DNA of 64,000 nucleotides from Methylocapsa sp036561105 (lineage in GTDB: Bacteria > Pseudomonadota > Alphaproteobacteria > Rhizobiales > Beijerinckiaceae). The DNA is taken from positions 32,430 to 96,429 of the forward strand of contig DATBPZ010000060.1 in the NCBI GenBank assembly GCA_036561105.1. The letters run 5' to 3'. Below are positions 25,165-34,814 of this stretch, piece by piece. Below the pieces are notes generated by a model that was not told the DNA's origin, did no database searches, and saw nothing but the letters and a program-made list of their open reading frames with translations. A program made the translations under genes and the position numbers. How positions within the stretch are numbered: the first letter of the stretch is position 1; each line of letters begins with the position of its first letter.

Positions 25165-27789
25165 ATGAATGACACCAAGAACCCTGGTGACACGACGTTG
25201 AGCGTCGCTCCGGCCAAAAAGCTGACCTTGAAGCGGCCCGTCGAGGCGGGAATCGTGCGCCAGAGCTTCTCGCACGGCCGCTCGAAAGCGGTGGTCGTCG
25301 AGAAAGTGAAACGCCGGGCCGTGGCGCCGGGGGAAACGCATGCGCCGCCCCGCGAAGTTGTCGCTGCGCCGCCGCCGCCTCCCGCGCCCAAGGCGCGCCC
25401 GCAAGCCGCCCCATCCCAGCCACAACACCCGCACCGGGCGGCGTCCGGAGTTATTTTGCGTTCGCTGACGGAAGAGGAACGGGAGGCCCGATCCCGCGCA
25501 CTCTCCGGGGCCCGCGAACGCGAGGTTGAAGATCGTAAGCGCGCCGAGGCCGAAGCCAAAATCCGCGAAGAGCGAGAGGGCCGCGAACGGGAAGAGCGGG
25601 CAGCAGCCGAGGCGCGCAAACAGGAGGAAGAGGCACGCCGGGCCCATGAGGCAGAAGCCAAGCGCCGTTCGGAAACCGAAGCCAAACGGCGTCTCGCCGG
25701 CGGCGAACCCGCCCCCGCCCCTTCGGGTGCGGCCGTGCGCAGGCCGCCTGTCAGTGTGCCTTTAACACCCGCCAGCCATTCTCCGGCGCCCATAGTAGCC
25801 TCCCTCGCCGATGAGGAGGAAGCGCCACACGTCATTCGCCGGCCTGGCTTGCCGATCAAGGTTGCTATCCCTCGCCCGGCCCGCGGCGCCGAGCCAAAAA
25901 GCCGGGGCCGCCTCACGGTCGCCAATGTCACGGGGGAGCAAGCAGAAGAGCGGACGCGGTCCGTCGCGGCTTTCCGCCGCCGTGTTCAGCGCCTCAAAGG
26001 CCATGTCAATGAGGTTAAGGAGAAGCTCACACGCGACGTGATCCTGCCGGAGACGATTACGATTCAGGAACTCGCCGGCCGGATGTCGGAGCGGGGGGTC
26101 GATGTCATCAAGCTTCTGATGAAGCAAGGCCAGATGGCGAAGATCACCGACGTCATCGACGCGGATACGGCGCAACTCATCGCCGAGGAATTGGGTCACA
26201 CCGTGCGGCGGGTCGCCGAAGCCGATGTCGAGGAAGGGCTCTTCGACACGCCGGACACCGGCGAGGATCTCGTGCCGCGTCCGCCGGTCGTGACCATCAT
26301 GGGCCATGTCGATCACGGCAAGACCTCGCTGCTCGACGCGATCCGGCACGCCAATGTCGTTTCCGGCGAGGCCGGCGGTATCACTCAGCATATTGGCGCT
26401 TATCAGATCACCGCGCCGAATGGCGGCAAGGTGACGTTCATCGATACGCCAGGTCACGCGGCCTTCACGGCGATGCGCGCCCGCGGCGCCAAGGTGACGG
26501 ACATCGTCGTTCTCGTTGTCGCGGCCGACGATGGCGTCATGCCGCAGACCGCGGAGGCGATCGCCCATGCACGGGCCGCCAAAGTCCCGATGATCGTGGC
26601 GATCAACAAGATCGACAAACCCGACGCCAAGCCCGAGCGTGTGCGCAGTGAATTGCTGCAACATGAGGTGCAGGTTGAAAGTCTTGGCGGCGATACGCTC
26701 GAAGTCGAGGTTTCGGCGACCAAGAATCTCAACCTCGACAAGCTGCTTGAACTGATCTCCCTCCAGGCAGAATTGCTCGACCTGCGGGCCAATCCCGACC
26801 GGCCGGCCGAAGGCACGGTCATCGAGGCACGGCTCGACAAGGGCCGTGGACCCGTAGCAACAGTGCTGGTGCAGCGCGGCACGTTGAAAGTTGGCGATCT
26901 GATCGTCGGCGGCTCCCAATGGGGCCGGGTGCGGGCACTGCTCGGCGATAAGGGAGAGATCAAGGCTGACGCAGGCCCGTCGATGCCGGTCGAGGTGTTG
27001 GGCTTTTCCGGCTCGCCGGAAGCGGGCGATCGCGTGGCCGTTGTCGAAAGCGAGGCAAGAGCGCGGGAAATCACCGAATACCGCGAACGGCAAAAGCGCG
27101 ACCAGGCCACCGCGCGGGGAACCGTGGCGCGCGGATCGCTCGCCGATATGATGAGCCAGTTGAAGACGGCTGGCCGCAAGGAATTCCCGCTTGTCATCAA
27201 GGGCGACGTTCAGGGCTCGGTCGAAGCGATCCTTGCAACGCTCGAGAAACTCAATACCGAAGAAGTCGCGGCACGTGTCATTCATGCCGGAGTTGGCGGT
27301 ATTACCGAGTCCGACATCACCTTGGCGGAAGCTTCGGGTGCGGCGGTGATTGGCTTCAATGTGCGCGCGCATAAGGAAGCCAGGGCGCTTGCCGAACAAT
27401 CGGGCATCGAAATTCGCTATTACAATGTTATCTATAATCTCGTCGACGACGTGAAGGCGGCGATGTCCGGTCTGCTCGCGCCGACGTTGCGCGAGGACAT
27501 GCTCGGCAATGCGGAGATCCTCGAAGTCTTTACGATTTCGAAGGTTGGCAAAGTCGCGGGCTGCCGGGTCACCGACGGCACCGTTCAGCGGGGCGCCAAT
27601 GTCCGGCTGATCCGCGACAATGTTGTCGTTCATGAAGGCAAGCTCTCGACTCTCAAGCGCTTCAAGGACGAAGTCAAGGAAGTGCAAGCAGGGCAAGAAT
27701 GCGGCATGGCGTTCGAAAACTATCAAGACATGCGCACGGGCGATGTCATCGAATGCTACACCGTCCAGGAGATCAAGCGCTCACTGTGA
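25165..27789 (+). CDS. infB: Translation initiation factor IF-2
   Basis: 874 residues; GTPase that places fMet-tRNA on the 30S subunit. The N-terminal 250 residues are a charged, Arg/Glu/Ala-rich arm (AEAEAKIREEREGREREE) with the alphaproteobacterial start MNDTKNPGDTTLSV and the RQSFSHGRSKAVVVEKVKRR motif. The G domain (about 370-540) has GHVDHGKTSLLDAI, DTPGHAAFTAM and NKIDKPDA, and C-terminal domains II, III and IV (fMet-tRNA binding) follow. Start ATG 25165 is preferred over the in-frame ATG at 25126 on conservation; the ribosome site is weak for both. Confidence 0.97.
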   Translation: MNDTKNPGDTTLSVAPAKKLTLKRPVEAGIVRQSFSHGRSKAVVVEKVKRRAVAPGETHAPPREVVAAPPPPPAPKARPQAAPSQPQHPHRAASGVILRSLTEEEREARSRALSGAREREVEDRKRAEAEAKIREEREGREREERAAAEARKQEEEARRAHEAEAKRRSETEAKRRLAGGEPAPAPSGAAVRRPPVSVPLTPASHSPAPIVASLADEEEAPHVIRRPGLPIKVAIPRPARGAEPKSRGRLTVANVTGEQAEERTRSVAAFRRRVQRLKGHVNEVKEKLTRDVILPETITIQELAGRMSERGVDVIKLLMKQGQMAKITDVIDADTAQLIAEELGHTVRRVAEADVEEGLFDTPDTGEDLVPRPPVVTIMGHVDHGKTSLLDAIRHANVVSGEAGGITQHIGAYQITAPNGGKVTFIDTPGHAAFTAMRARGAKVTDIVVLVVAADDGVMPQTAEAIAHARAAKVPMIVAINKIDKPDAKPERVRSELLQHEVQVESLGGDTLEVEVSATKNLNLDKLLELISLQAELLDLRANPDRPAEGTVIEARLDKGRGPVATVLVQRGTLKVGDLIVGGSQWGRVRALLGDKGEIKADAGPSMPVEVLGFSGSPEAGDRVAVVESEARAREITEYRERQKRDQATARGTVARGSLADMMSQLKTAGRKEFPLVIKGDVQGSVEAILATLEKLNTEEVAARVIHAGVGGITESDITLAEASGAAVIGFNVRAHKEARALAEQSGIEIRYYNVIYNLVDDVKAAMSGLLAPTLREDMLGNAEILEVFTISKVGKVAGCRVTDGTVQRGANVRLIRDNVVVHEGKLSTLKRFKDEVKEVQAGQECGMAFENYQDMRTGDVIECYTVQEIKRSL

Positions 27790-27889
27790 CGTCATGAGTG
27801 GAAGCAGATCGGTCCGCTTTTTCGCCGGGTGACTGCTTTCCACGCTGACAATTCACCATGATCTGAACGGCAAGACCGCCGGAGACCAC

Positions 27890-28291
27890 ATGTCCAGAGT
27901 TCATCACCAACAGGGCGCCGAGCCTTCGCAACGAATGCTGCGCGTCGCCGAATTGATCCGGCATGCCATGTCGGAGCTTCTTGTCCGTTCGGCGGTCGCC
28001 GATCCAGTGCTCGAAGGTCAGGCCGTGACGATTCAGGAAGTCCGCATGAGCCCGGATCTGAAGCTTGCGACGATTTATGTCATGCCGCTCGGCGGCAAGA
28101 ACACCGCCGACGTTTTGGCCGCACTTGACCGGCACAAGAAATTTTTGCGCGGCGAAATTGCAAGGCGCGTCAATCTTCGCTTCGCCCCTGACATTCGCTT
28201 CAAAAGCGATCAGCGATTTGACTACAGCACTAGGATCGACGCTTTGCTCGACTCGCCGGAAGTGAAACGCGATTTGGCACAAAAAGGATAA
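27890..28291 (+). CDS. rbfA: Ribosome-binding factor A
   Basis: 133 residues; a KH-type 30S assembly factor needed for 16S rRNA 5' end maturation. SQRMLRVAELIRHAMSELL at the start, VTIQEVRMSPDLKLATIYV in the core and LRFAPDIRFKSDQRFDYS near the end are typical. GGAG lies before the ATG. The last base overlaps the truB start (TAATG), indicating coupling. Confidence 0.96.
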   Translation: MSRVHHQQGAEPSQRMLRVAELIRHAMSELLVRSAVADPVLEGQAVTIQEVRMSPDLKLATIYVMPLGGKNTADVLAALDRHKKFLRGEIARRVNLRFAPDIRFKSDQRFDYSTRIDALLDSPEVKRDLAQKG

Positions 28292-29199
28292 TGAACATGG
28301 CCAACCGCGCCTCGACGCGAAAAGATGTCAATGGCTGGGTCATTTTGGACAAGCCAGCTGGCATGAACTCGACCCAGGCGGTGTCGCGTTTGAAACGGAT
28401 TTTCAATGCCAAAAAGGCTGGACACGCTGGCACGCTCGACCCTCTGGCGACAGGCATCTTGCCGGTCGCTTTTGGCGAGGCGACGAAAACCGTGCCCTTT
28501 GTGCAAGACGGGGAAAAGGCCTATCGCTTTACGGTGCGCTGGGGTGCGGAAACAGATACCGATGATTCCGATGGCCGCGTGACCGCGCAATCAGATGCCC
28601 GTCCGTCTGCCAGCGAAATTACCGCGCTGCTCCCGCCATTCATCGGGACGGTTCTGCAATTGCCTCCTTCCTATTCGGCGATCAAGATCAATGGCGAGCG
28701 CGCCTATGATCTCGCGCGCGGCGGCGAGGCACCCGTTCTGACTCCCCGCGCGGTGACGATTCACGCGCTCGACCTCATCGATGCTGGACCCGACGAGGCG
28801 GTCTTTGAAGCCCGTTGCGGCAAGGGAACCTATGTTCGTGCGATCGCCCGTGATCTCGGCAGAAGCCTTGGCTGTTATGGCCATGTCAGCGCGTTGCGGC
28901 GAACCCGGGTCGGGCCATTCTATGAAAAGGATGCGGTGCCCCTGCTGGATATGGATGATGCTGCCGTCAGCGCGTTGGCGTTGCGCCGCGTCGAGGCGGG
29001 ACTGACCGAAGTGCCGCGCATCACGGTCGATTCCGGAACCGCTGCGCGTTTGAGGCGTGGTCAGCCGGTGTTGCTGCGCGGTCAGGACGCGCCCTTTGAT
29101 GGCTCCGCCTATGCCGCCTGCGGGGGCGTCGTCGTCGCCATTGGCGCGATTGAGAATGGAGAGTTGGTGCCGGGACGCGTTTTCAATCTTCCTTTTTAG
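28291..29199 (+). CDS. truB: tRNA pseudouridine(55) synthase
   Basis: 302 residues; makes pseudouridine 55 in the T loop of tRNA. The catalytic Asp lies in KKAGHAGTLDPLATGILPV (about 44-62); GWVILDKPAGMNSTQAV precedes it, and YSAIKINGERAYDLARGG and the SLGCYGHVSALRRTRVG loop follow. The frame overlaps rbfA by one base. It ends 17 bases inside the convergent ccmH gene, so the two 3' ends overlap. The rpsO and pnp genes that often follow truB are absent. Confidence 0.97.
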   Translation: MNMANRASTRKDVNGWVILDKPAGMNSTQAVSRLKRIFNAKKAGHAGTLDPLATGILPVAFGEATKTVPFVQDGEKAYRFTVRWGAETDTDDSDGRVTAQSDARPSASEITALLPPFIGTVLQLPPSYSAIKINGERAYDLARGGEAPVLTPRAVTIHALDLIDAGPDEAVFEARCGKGTYVRAIARDLGRSLGCYGHVSALRRTRVGPFYEKDAVPLLDMDDAAVSALALRRVEAGLTEVPRITVDSGTAARLRRGQPVLLRGQDAPFDGSAYAACGGVVVAIGAIENGELVPGRVFNLPF

Positions 29200-29683
29200 C
29201 AATGTTCCCGAATCCATCCTCCTCCAGCATGGCATCAAGCTTGGCGCGCTCGGCTTCGGACAATGGATTTACCGGGACGCGATTGTTTTGCCGCTGCCGG
29301 GAGGCGAGGATTAGGCCCCCGCCTATGGCAAGCACAAGGAAGGGAGCGCCCCAAAGCAGCCAGGTTTCCAGCTTGAAGGGTGGTTTCAGAAGGATGAATT
29401 CGCCATAGCGGCGAACGAGAAAAGTCCGGATTTGCTCGTCGCTATCGCCTGCTTGCAGCCGCTCCCGCACCAGCAAGCGCAAGTCGCGCGCTAGATCGGC
29501 GTTCGATTCGTCGATCGACTCATTCTGGCAAACCATGCAGCGCAATTCGGCGGAGAGCGCCCGGGCACGCGCCTCAAGGCTTGGATCTGTCAGCACTTCG
29601 TCTGGCTGTACGGCGCTCGCCGTAAGGGATGTGAACAAAAACAGACAAGCCGCGAGGATGACGCGTGCAAAGGCCATTTTCAT
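29183..29683 (-). CDS. ccmH: Cytochrome c maturation protein CcmH
   Basis: 166 residues. A signal/anchor (about 8-25), then the periplasmic domain with the redox pair in ELRCMVCQNESIDES, where LRCxxCQ is the family signature, then RYGEFILLKPPF and a C-terminal transmembrane helix (about 107-128). It reduces apocytochrome c cysteines and works with CcmF and CcmI in the haem ligation complex. It overlaps ccmF by four bases (ATGA type) and the convergent truB by 17 bases. The rhizobial name is cycL. Confidence 0.95.
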   Translation of the reverse strand: MKMAFARVILAACLFLFTSLTASAVQPDEVLTDPSLEARARALSAELRCMVCQNESIDESNADLARDLRLLVRERLQAGDSDEQIRTFLVRRYGEFILLKPPFKLETWLLWGAPFLVLAIGGGLILASRQRQNNRVPVNPLSEAERAKLDAMLEEDGFGNIAKKED

Positions 29684-31662
29684 TCCGCCGGTTGCGGGCT
29701 TGCCGTTTGCACCTTGCGAGCCCGGCGCGCGATGCCGACACGGAAACTGCGATCGCTTAAGGACAGGCAGCCGCCGAAGGCCATAACGAGAGCGCCGATC
29801 CAGATCAAGGCGACGAGAGGCTTCCAGAAGATTCTCGCGTTGACGACGCCATTGGGGGCGACGTCAGCAATGCTCATATAGACCTGGCCGAAGCCGAGTG
29901 TCGCTATTCCTGCCTCCGATCTCGTCATCCGGCGGGCCGGATAGAACCGCGTCGCGGGCTCGATCGTGGCGACGACCGCCCCTTTGGCGCGGATTATCGT
30001 GCGTCCCACGAGTTCGGAATAATTGGCGCCATTGCGCGGCACGACACCTCCGAATGTCAGTTCATAAGGACCAGCTGCAATCGTTTCACCAGGCTTCAGC
30101 GCGGTGATTTTTTCGGTGCCCCAGCCGGTCGCGGCGAGGCCCAGCAGAGTGATGCCAATACCCGCATGGGCGAACGCCGTGCCAAAGGCGTGGCGCGGCA
30201 CGCCGCGTGCGCGCTGGCTTGCAATCGCGGGGGCAAACCCGCCGCCGAAGATCCGCCGGCCGAGATCGATGAAAGAACCAGCGATGACATAAAACGCGAT
30301 ACCCGACAGGATCACGCTGACCGCTGGACCGCCGCGCCAGGCGGCGAGGATCGCCATAAACACCAGAGCCGCCGCAAACGCCGCCGCCAGCCTTTGCGCG
30401 ACGCCCGCGAGATCACCGCGCTTCCAGGGAAGCAACTGACCGAATGGCATCAGGATGAACAAAGGAATGAACATCGGGATAAAGGTCAGATTGAAGAACG
30501 GTGCACCGACAGAGATTTTTTCCCCCGTCAAAGCTTCGAGCGCCAGCGGATACAGCGTGCCGACAAAAACGGTGGCGCAACAGGCCGTCAATAAGAGATT
30601 GTTGAGGACGAGCGCCCCCTCCCGCGATACCGGGGCGAAAAGCCCACCTTGTTTCAGCCCTGCCGCGCGGATGGCGAAGAGCGCAAACGATCCGCCGATG
30701 AAAAGCACGAGGATCAGGAGAATGAAGACGCCCCGGGTAGGATCGCTCGCGAACGCATGGACGGATGTCAGGACGCCGGAGCGCACCAGAAATGTTCCGA
30801 CCAACGACAGCGAGAAGGCCAGAATCGCAAGAAAGATCGTCCAGATTTTCAAGGCTTCCCGCTTTTCCATCACCGCCGTGCAATGCAACAGCGCGGTCGC
30901 GGCAAGCCAAGGCATCAGAGAGGCATTCTCGACGGGGTCCCAGAACCAGAAGCCGCCCCAGCCAAGTGTGTAATAGGCCCAATAAGATCCCATGGCGATG
31001 CCGAGCGTCAAGGATATCCAGGCGATCAAGGTCCACGGCCGCACGAACCGCGCGAACACCGCATCGATCCGCCCCGAAATCAAAGCCGCCGCCGCGAAGG
31101 AATAGGTGATCGAAAGCCCGACATAGCCAAGATAAAGCAGCGGGGGATGGATGGCGAGCCCCGGATCTTGCAGGAGCGGGTTCAAATCATTGCCTTCCGC
31201 CGGCGCATCGGCAAGCCGCGCGAACGGGTTCGACGTCAGGAGAATGAACAGCAGGAATGCGGCGGCGATCCAGGATTGCACGGCCAGCACATTGGCGCGG
31301 AAGTCTTCCGGCATGGAACGCGAAAACAAAGCGACAGCCGCCGCGAACAGCGACAGAACCAGCACCCATAGAAGCATCGAGCCTTCGTGATTGCCCCAGA
31401 CGCCGGTGATTTTGTAAATGAGCGGTTTGGCGGAATGAGAATTTTCAACGACATTGACGAGCGAAAAGTCGGAGACGACATGGGCCGCGGTCAAGGCCAC
31501 ATAGGCGTAAGCCACAAGGCCAAATCCCATGAGCGCGACCGGCGGCGCGACCGCCATAAGGCGCTGATCCCGCGTGATGCTGCCCCAGATTGGCAAGACA
31601 GAGTTCACCAGCGCGAGTGCCAGCGCGAGGACGAGCGCGTAATGGCCGGTTTCGACAATCAT
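29680..31662 (-). CDS. ccmF: Haem lyase subunit CcmF
   Basis: 660 residues with about 15 transmembrane helices. The WWD-type haem-binding motif is GWGGFWFWDPVENASLMPW at about residues 233-251. Conserved His lie in VWGNHEGSMLLW and HCTAVMEKREALKIW and in the FAHAGIGITLLG segment. It transfers haem from CcmE to apocytochrome c with CcmH and CcmI in the inner membrane. The ATG at 31662 begins MIVETGHYALVLALAL; the 28 upstream codons overlap ccmE and are not conserved. Order ccmI-E-F-H equals rhizobial cycHJKL. Confidence 0.96.
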   Translation of the reverse strand: MIVETGHYALVLALALALVNSVLPIWGSITRDQRLMAVAPPVALMGFGLVAYAYVALTAAHVVSDFSLVNVVENSHSAKPLIYKITGVWGNHEGSMLLWVLVLSLFAAAVALFSRSMPEDFRANVLAVQSWIAAAFLLFILLTSNPFARLADAPAEGNDLNPLLQDPGLAIHPPLLYLGYVGLSITYSFAAAALISGRIDAVFARFVRPWTLIAWISLTLGIAMGSYWAYYTLGWGGFWFWDPVENASLMPWLAATALLHCTAVMEKREALKIWTIFLAILAFSLSLVGTFLVRSGVLTSVHAFASDPTRGVFILLILVLFIGGSFALFAIRAAGLKQGGLFAPVSREGALVLNNLLLTACCATVFVGTLYPLALEALTGEKISVGAPFFNLTFIPMFIPLFILMPFGQLLPWKRGDLAGVAQRLAAAFAAALVFMAILAAWRGGPAVSVILSGIAFYVIAGSFIDLGRRIFGGGFAPAIASQRARGVPRHAFGTAFAHAGIGITLLGLAATGWGTEKITALKPGETIAAGPYELTFGGVVPRNGANYSELVGRTIIRAKGAVVATIEPATRFYPARRMTRSEAGIATLGFGQVYMSIADVAPNGVVNARIFWKPLVALIWIGALVMAFGGCLSLSDRSFRVGIARRARKVQTASPQPAE

Positions 31663-31708
31663 GCGCGCCGCTCTCCTAGACTTTTGGCCCTGATTCCCAC
31701 CACTGTCC

Positions 31709-32164
31709 TCACTTGCTTGCCGCGTCCGCGCCTTCGCGCCAAACACCCTGCTTCTTCAGGGCGTCCGCGACTTCGCGCGGCATGTAGCGTTCGTCATGCT
31801 TGGCGAGAATGCTATCGGCATGAAAGACTTTGTCCTGGCCAAGTGTGCCCTCCGCGACAACGCCTTGGCCCTCCCGGAAGAGATCGGGCAGCAGCCCGGT
31901 GTAGGTCACTTCGACCTCCTGTTTGGTATCGGTCACGGCGAAGCGCACTGTGTTTTCGCCCTCGCGCACAAGCGAGTCCTGCTTGACCAGCCCGCCGATG
32001 CGCAACCTCTGCCCTTCATGCGGCGCCTTTTGTGCAAGCTCGCTTGGGCCGTAGAAAAAGACGATATTGTCGCGTAACGCCACAAGGACGAGTCCCAAGG
32101 CGAGACACAGCACGGCGAACGCGGAGGAGATCAGAACGAGGCGGCGTTTCTTGCGCGTCATCAC
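31709..32164 (-). CDS. ccmE: Haem chaperone CcmE
   Basis: 151 residues. One N-terminal transmembrane helix (about 8-30), then a beta-barrel periplasmic domain with FVTD-like FAVTDTKQEVEVTYTGLLPD and the haem-attachment region LAKHDERYMPREV: the His binds haem covalently and the Tyr is an axial ligand. It carries haem from CcmC to CcmF. Three bases after ccmI. Confidence 0.96.
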   Translation of the reverse strand: MMTRKKRRLVLISSAFAVLCLALGLVLVALRDNIVFFYGPSELAQKAPHEGQRLRIGGLVKQDSLVREGENTVRFAVTDTKQEVEVTYTGLLPDLFREGQGVVAEGTLGQDKVFHADSILAKHDERYMPREVADALKKQGVWREGADAASK

Positions 32165-32167
32165 CGC

Positions 32168-33268
32168 CTAACCTTCCAAACCGAGTTCGCGCGCGAGCGC
32201 ATCAAGGCGGGCGACCGCGCTCGGATCGTTGGAGAGATTGCGTTTTGCGTCGACGAGCGCCGCGCGGGCCTTCCCGGATTCATGCAAAACCGTATAGGAG
32301 CGGACCAGACGAAGCCAGCCTTCAAGATCTTGCCCATTTTGAGCCAGACGGGCCGCGAGCCCCTCGACCATATTGCGAATGACGCCCATCTGGGCGTCGG
32401 CCGGCATTGCCTCTATTTGAGCTGCCAAGGGGCCTTGCGGCGCTCCAGACTTGACGTCAAGACTTGCGATCCGTTTGCGCAGCACTTGCGCCCAAGCCGC
32501 GTCGCGTGGCGCTTCGGCGGCGAGCTTTCCCCAGATTTCCTTTGCCCCGGCGATGTCGCCTTCCTGCTCGGCTGCAAGTCCAAGAAAAAAGCGGGGCTTG
32601 GGAGCTGAAGGGTCCGCCGCCGCAGCCGTTTCGAAGACCTGTTTGGCATCCGCCGTCACAACGCCGCGAGTGGCGGCAACCAGGGTTTCGCCGTATAGCG
32701 CCTGACGTTCCGCGGTTGGCCCTAACAGGCGCAACGCCGCGCTCGCAGCCTGGACGGCATCATTGAGGCGACCAGTTTGCAGATAAACTGGCACCAAAAC
32801 TTCGTAGCCGCGTCCGTCATCGGGGTGTTGCACAAGGTGTGCCTCAATCTTGGCGATCGCGGCAGCCAAATCCATGCGGGCTGGGGCAGCTTCTAGGCGA
32901 GCCGCCAGCGGTGCGTCGGGCAGCTCGGGACGCCCGATCGCCGCGTAAAGGGAAATCGAGACGGCCGGCACTAGAAACAAGACGGCCAGCGAGGCCAGCC
33001 CGGCTCGCCGTGGCAATGTTGGTGACGCTGAATCGACCGGGGCTTCCGCCGCGGCCATCAAGCGCCGCGCGGCTTCAACTTTGGCTCCCTCGGCATCTTC
33101 CAGCGCAACCAGGTTTTGTGCCTCGTCGCGCTCAATTTCGGCGAGTTGGGACTTGTAAAGTGCGATATCTGTTTCCCGGCGCCCAACCCCGCGCGGCGGT
33201 TTGGCCAGCGGCCAGAGAACGCTAACGACCGCGGCGGCGGTCAAAATGGCGAAAAGCAACCACAACAT
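32168..33268 (-). CDS. ccmI: Apocytochrome c chaperone CcmI
   Basis: 366 residues. The CcmI N-terminus (LWLLFAILTAAAVVSVLWPL as helix 1, YKSQLAEIERDEAQNLV loop) is followed by a second helix at about 90-110. The periplasmic TPR region (about 140-366) contains GRGYEVLVPVYLQTGRLNDA and PRFFLGLAAEQEGDI repeats, which hold apocytochrome for CcmF-CcmH. The gene starts the ccmIEFH block, 62 bases after feuQ. Confidence 0.93.
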   Translation of the reverse strand: MLWLLFAILTAAAVVSVLWPLAKPPRGVGRRETDIALYKSQLAEIERDEAQNLVALEDAEGAKVEAARRLMAAAEAPVDSASPTLPRRAGLASLAVLFLVPAVSISLYAAIGRPELPDAPLAARLEAAPARMDLAAAIAKIEAHLVQHPDDGRGYEVLVPVYLQTGRLNDAVQAASAALRLLGPTAERQALYGETLVAATRGVVTADAKQVFETAAAADPSAPKPRFFLGLAAEQEGDIAGAKEIWGKLAAEAPRDAAWAQVLRKRIASLDVKSGAPQGPLAAQIEAMPADAQMGVIRNMVEGLAARLAQNGQDLEGWLRLVRSYTVLHESGKARAALVDAKRNLSNDPSAVARLDALARELGLEG

Positions 33269-33330
33269 GGAGCCTTAATAGTCATTGCCAAGGCGCTTGC
33301 AAGGCTCATCGGAAACAAATGTCGGAGGGT

Positions 33331-34770
33331 TCACGCGGCTGGAAGCTTGAGATTCGCCCGCAAGCCGCCCTCGGGGCTATCTTCGAGGGTCAAGACCCCG
33401 CCATAGAGAGAGGCCAAATCGGCAACAATGGAGAGTCCGAGACCGGAACCGGGTTTGGTTTCATCGAGGCGCTGCCCGCGTGAAAGCGCGGCTTGGCGCT
33501 GACTGGCAGCAAGTCCTGGCCCGTCATCATCGATCATCACGCGAAAAAAGCGGCGCTCCGTGAGATTTCCCCACGGCTCCATTTCTATTTCGATCGTCAC
33601 CTTTTGATGCGCCCATTTACCGGCATTATCGACGAGATTTCCAATCATCTCCTCAAAATCCTGGCGTTCGCCCGGGAATCGAATTGCCCCCACCGCCGTG
33701 AGCGAAAATTCAACCGCCCGCGCGGCATAGATTTTTTCGAATGTGCGGATCAGAGACTCGGTGGCGGGGGCCACCTCGGTGACGCCGCCAAGCGCTCGCG
33801 CGCGGACCGCGACCCGCGCGCGGTTCAGGTAATAGGACAGCTGATCGCGCATGACCGCCGCCTGCTCCTCAACCTTCGCCGCAAGCGGGCTCGAATCTAC
33901 CGCCGCTTCGTTAATGATGACGCTGAGCGGCGTCTTCAGCGCATGAGCAAGATTGCCCACTTGAGTACGGGCGCGCTCCACGACGTCGCGGTTGGCGCCG
34001 ATCAGCAGATTGAGTTCACTGGCCAGCGGCGCCAGATCCTGGGGAAAATCGCCCTCGATTTTTTCGGCTTCCCCGCGCCGGATCGCGGCGACCCCTTCCT
34101 GCAATTGCCAAAGCGGTTTCAAGCCATAGCGGAGCTGGGCCGCCGACGAAAGAATAAGCGCGAACGCAAGCACGGCAAAGGTTACCACGAGGTCAAATTG
34201 GAAGCGCGAGATTTGCCGGTCGATGTCTTCGGTCGTCGCCGCGACCTGAACCAGATAAATGCCCTGATCGCCTGTGTCGATGACCCGTTCGGCCATGCGC
34301 AAAATCCGGTCGTCGGGTCCTTTTGCGAAGCCCCGGCGTGCCCCCCCGGCACCGGCCGCGACGCCAAAATCGGACAGGCGGGGCAGCTTTGCCGCGAACA
34401 GCGAACGCGAACTCCTGATCTCGTGCTTGGGCGCGTCCAACCGGGTGATCTGCCAATACCAGCCAGATAAAGGAAATTCGAATTGCGGTTCGCCGAGCTG
34501 GCCCGGCGCGGCGTGGGTTTCTTCTCCAGACGATGCGATATCGGCGATGAGCTCATGCAGATACACGCCGAGCCGGTCATCGAAATTGTCGACAGCGGTA
34601 CGCCGGTAGATTGTCGAGAGAACTAGACCCGCGACAAGCAAAATCCCAAAGCTCAGCAATGCAGCGGAAAAGAACAGCCGCCGCGCGATCGAACGGGGTC
34701 TTTGCTTTATAGACGTGCTGTCTGGCCGCGCCACACCCGAGCGACTCGCATCCTGTTCATGGTTTGCCAT
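33331..34770 (-). CDS. feuQ: FeuQ-like sensor histidine kinase
   Basis: 479 residues. The first transmembrane helix lies at about 28-51 (LFFSAALLSFGILLVAGLVL), a periplasmic sensor of about 120 residues follows, and the second helix is at about 195-212. HAMP-like and HisKA regions come next, with the phospho-accepting His in VGNLAHALKTPLSVI. The ATPase has EMIGNLVDNAGKWA (N box), DDDGPGLAA and GSGLGLSIVADLA. Architecture and the partner next to it match FeuQ/PhoQ kinases. An upstream GTG at 34818 overlaps the feuP stop as GTGA and is a plausible alternative start; ATG 34770 is the first Met. Confidence 0.88.
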   Translation of the reverse strand: MANHEQDASRSGVARPDSTSIKQRPRSIARRLFFSAALLSFGILLVAGLVLSTIYRRTAVDNFDDRLGVYLHELIADIASSGEETHAAPGQLGEPQFEFPLSGWYWQITRLDAPKHEIRSSRSLFAAKLPRLSDFGVAAGAGGARRGFAKGPDDRILRMAERVIDTGDQGIYLVQVAATTEDIDRQISRFQFDLVVTFAVLAFALILSSAAQLRYGLKPLWQLQEGVAAIRRGEAEKIEGDFPQDLAPLASELNLLIGANRDVVERARTQVGNLAHALKTPLSVIINEAAVDSSPLAAKVEEQAAVMRDQLSYYLNRARVAVRARALGGVTEVAPATESLIRTFEKIYAARAVEFSLTAVGAIRFPGERQDFEEMIGNLVDNAGKWAHQKVTIEIEMEPWGNLTERRFFRVMIDDDGPGLAASQRQAALSRGQRLDETKPGSGLGLSIVADLASLYGGVLTLEDSPEGGLRANLKLPAA

Positions 34771-34814
34771 CAAACGCCGCCAGCAAAAGACGCGTCCGGC
34801 GTGAACGCGCGGGA

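Noticed and set aside
25762..27726. 654-codon minus-strand frame opposite infB
   Set aside because: Shadow frame; IF-2 on the plus strand is certain.
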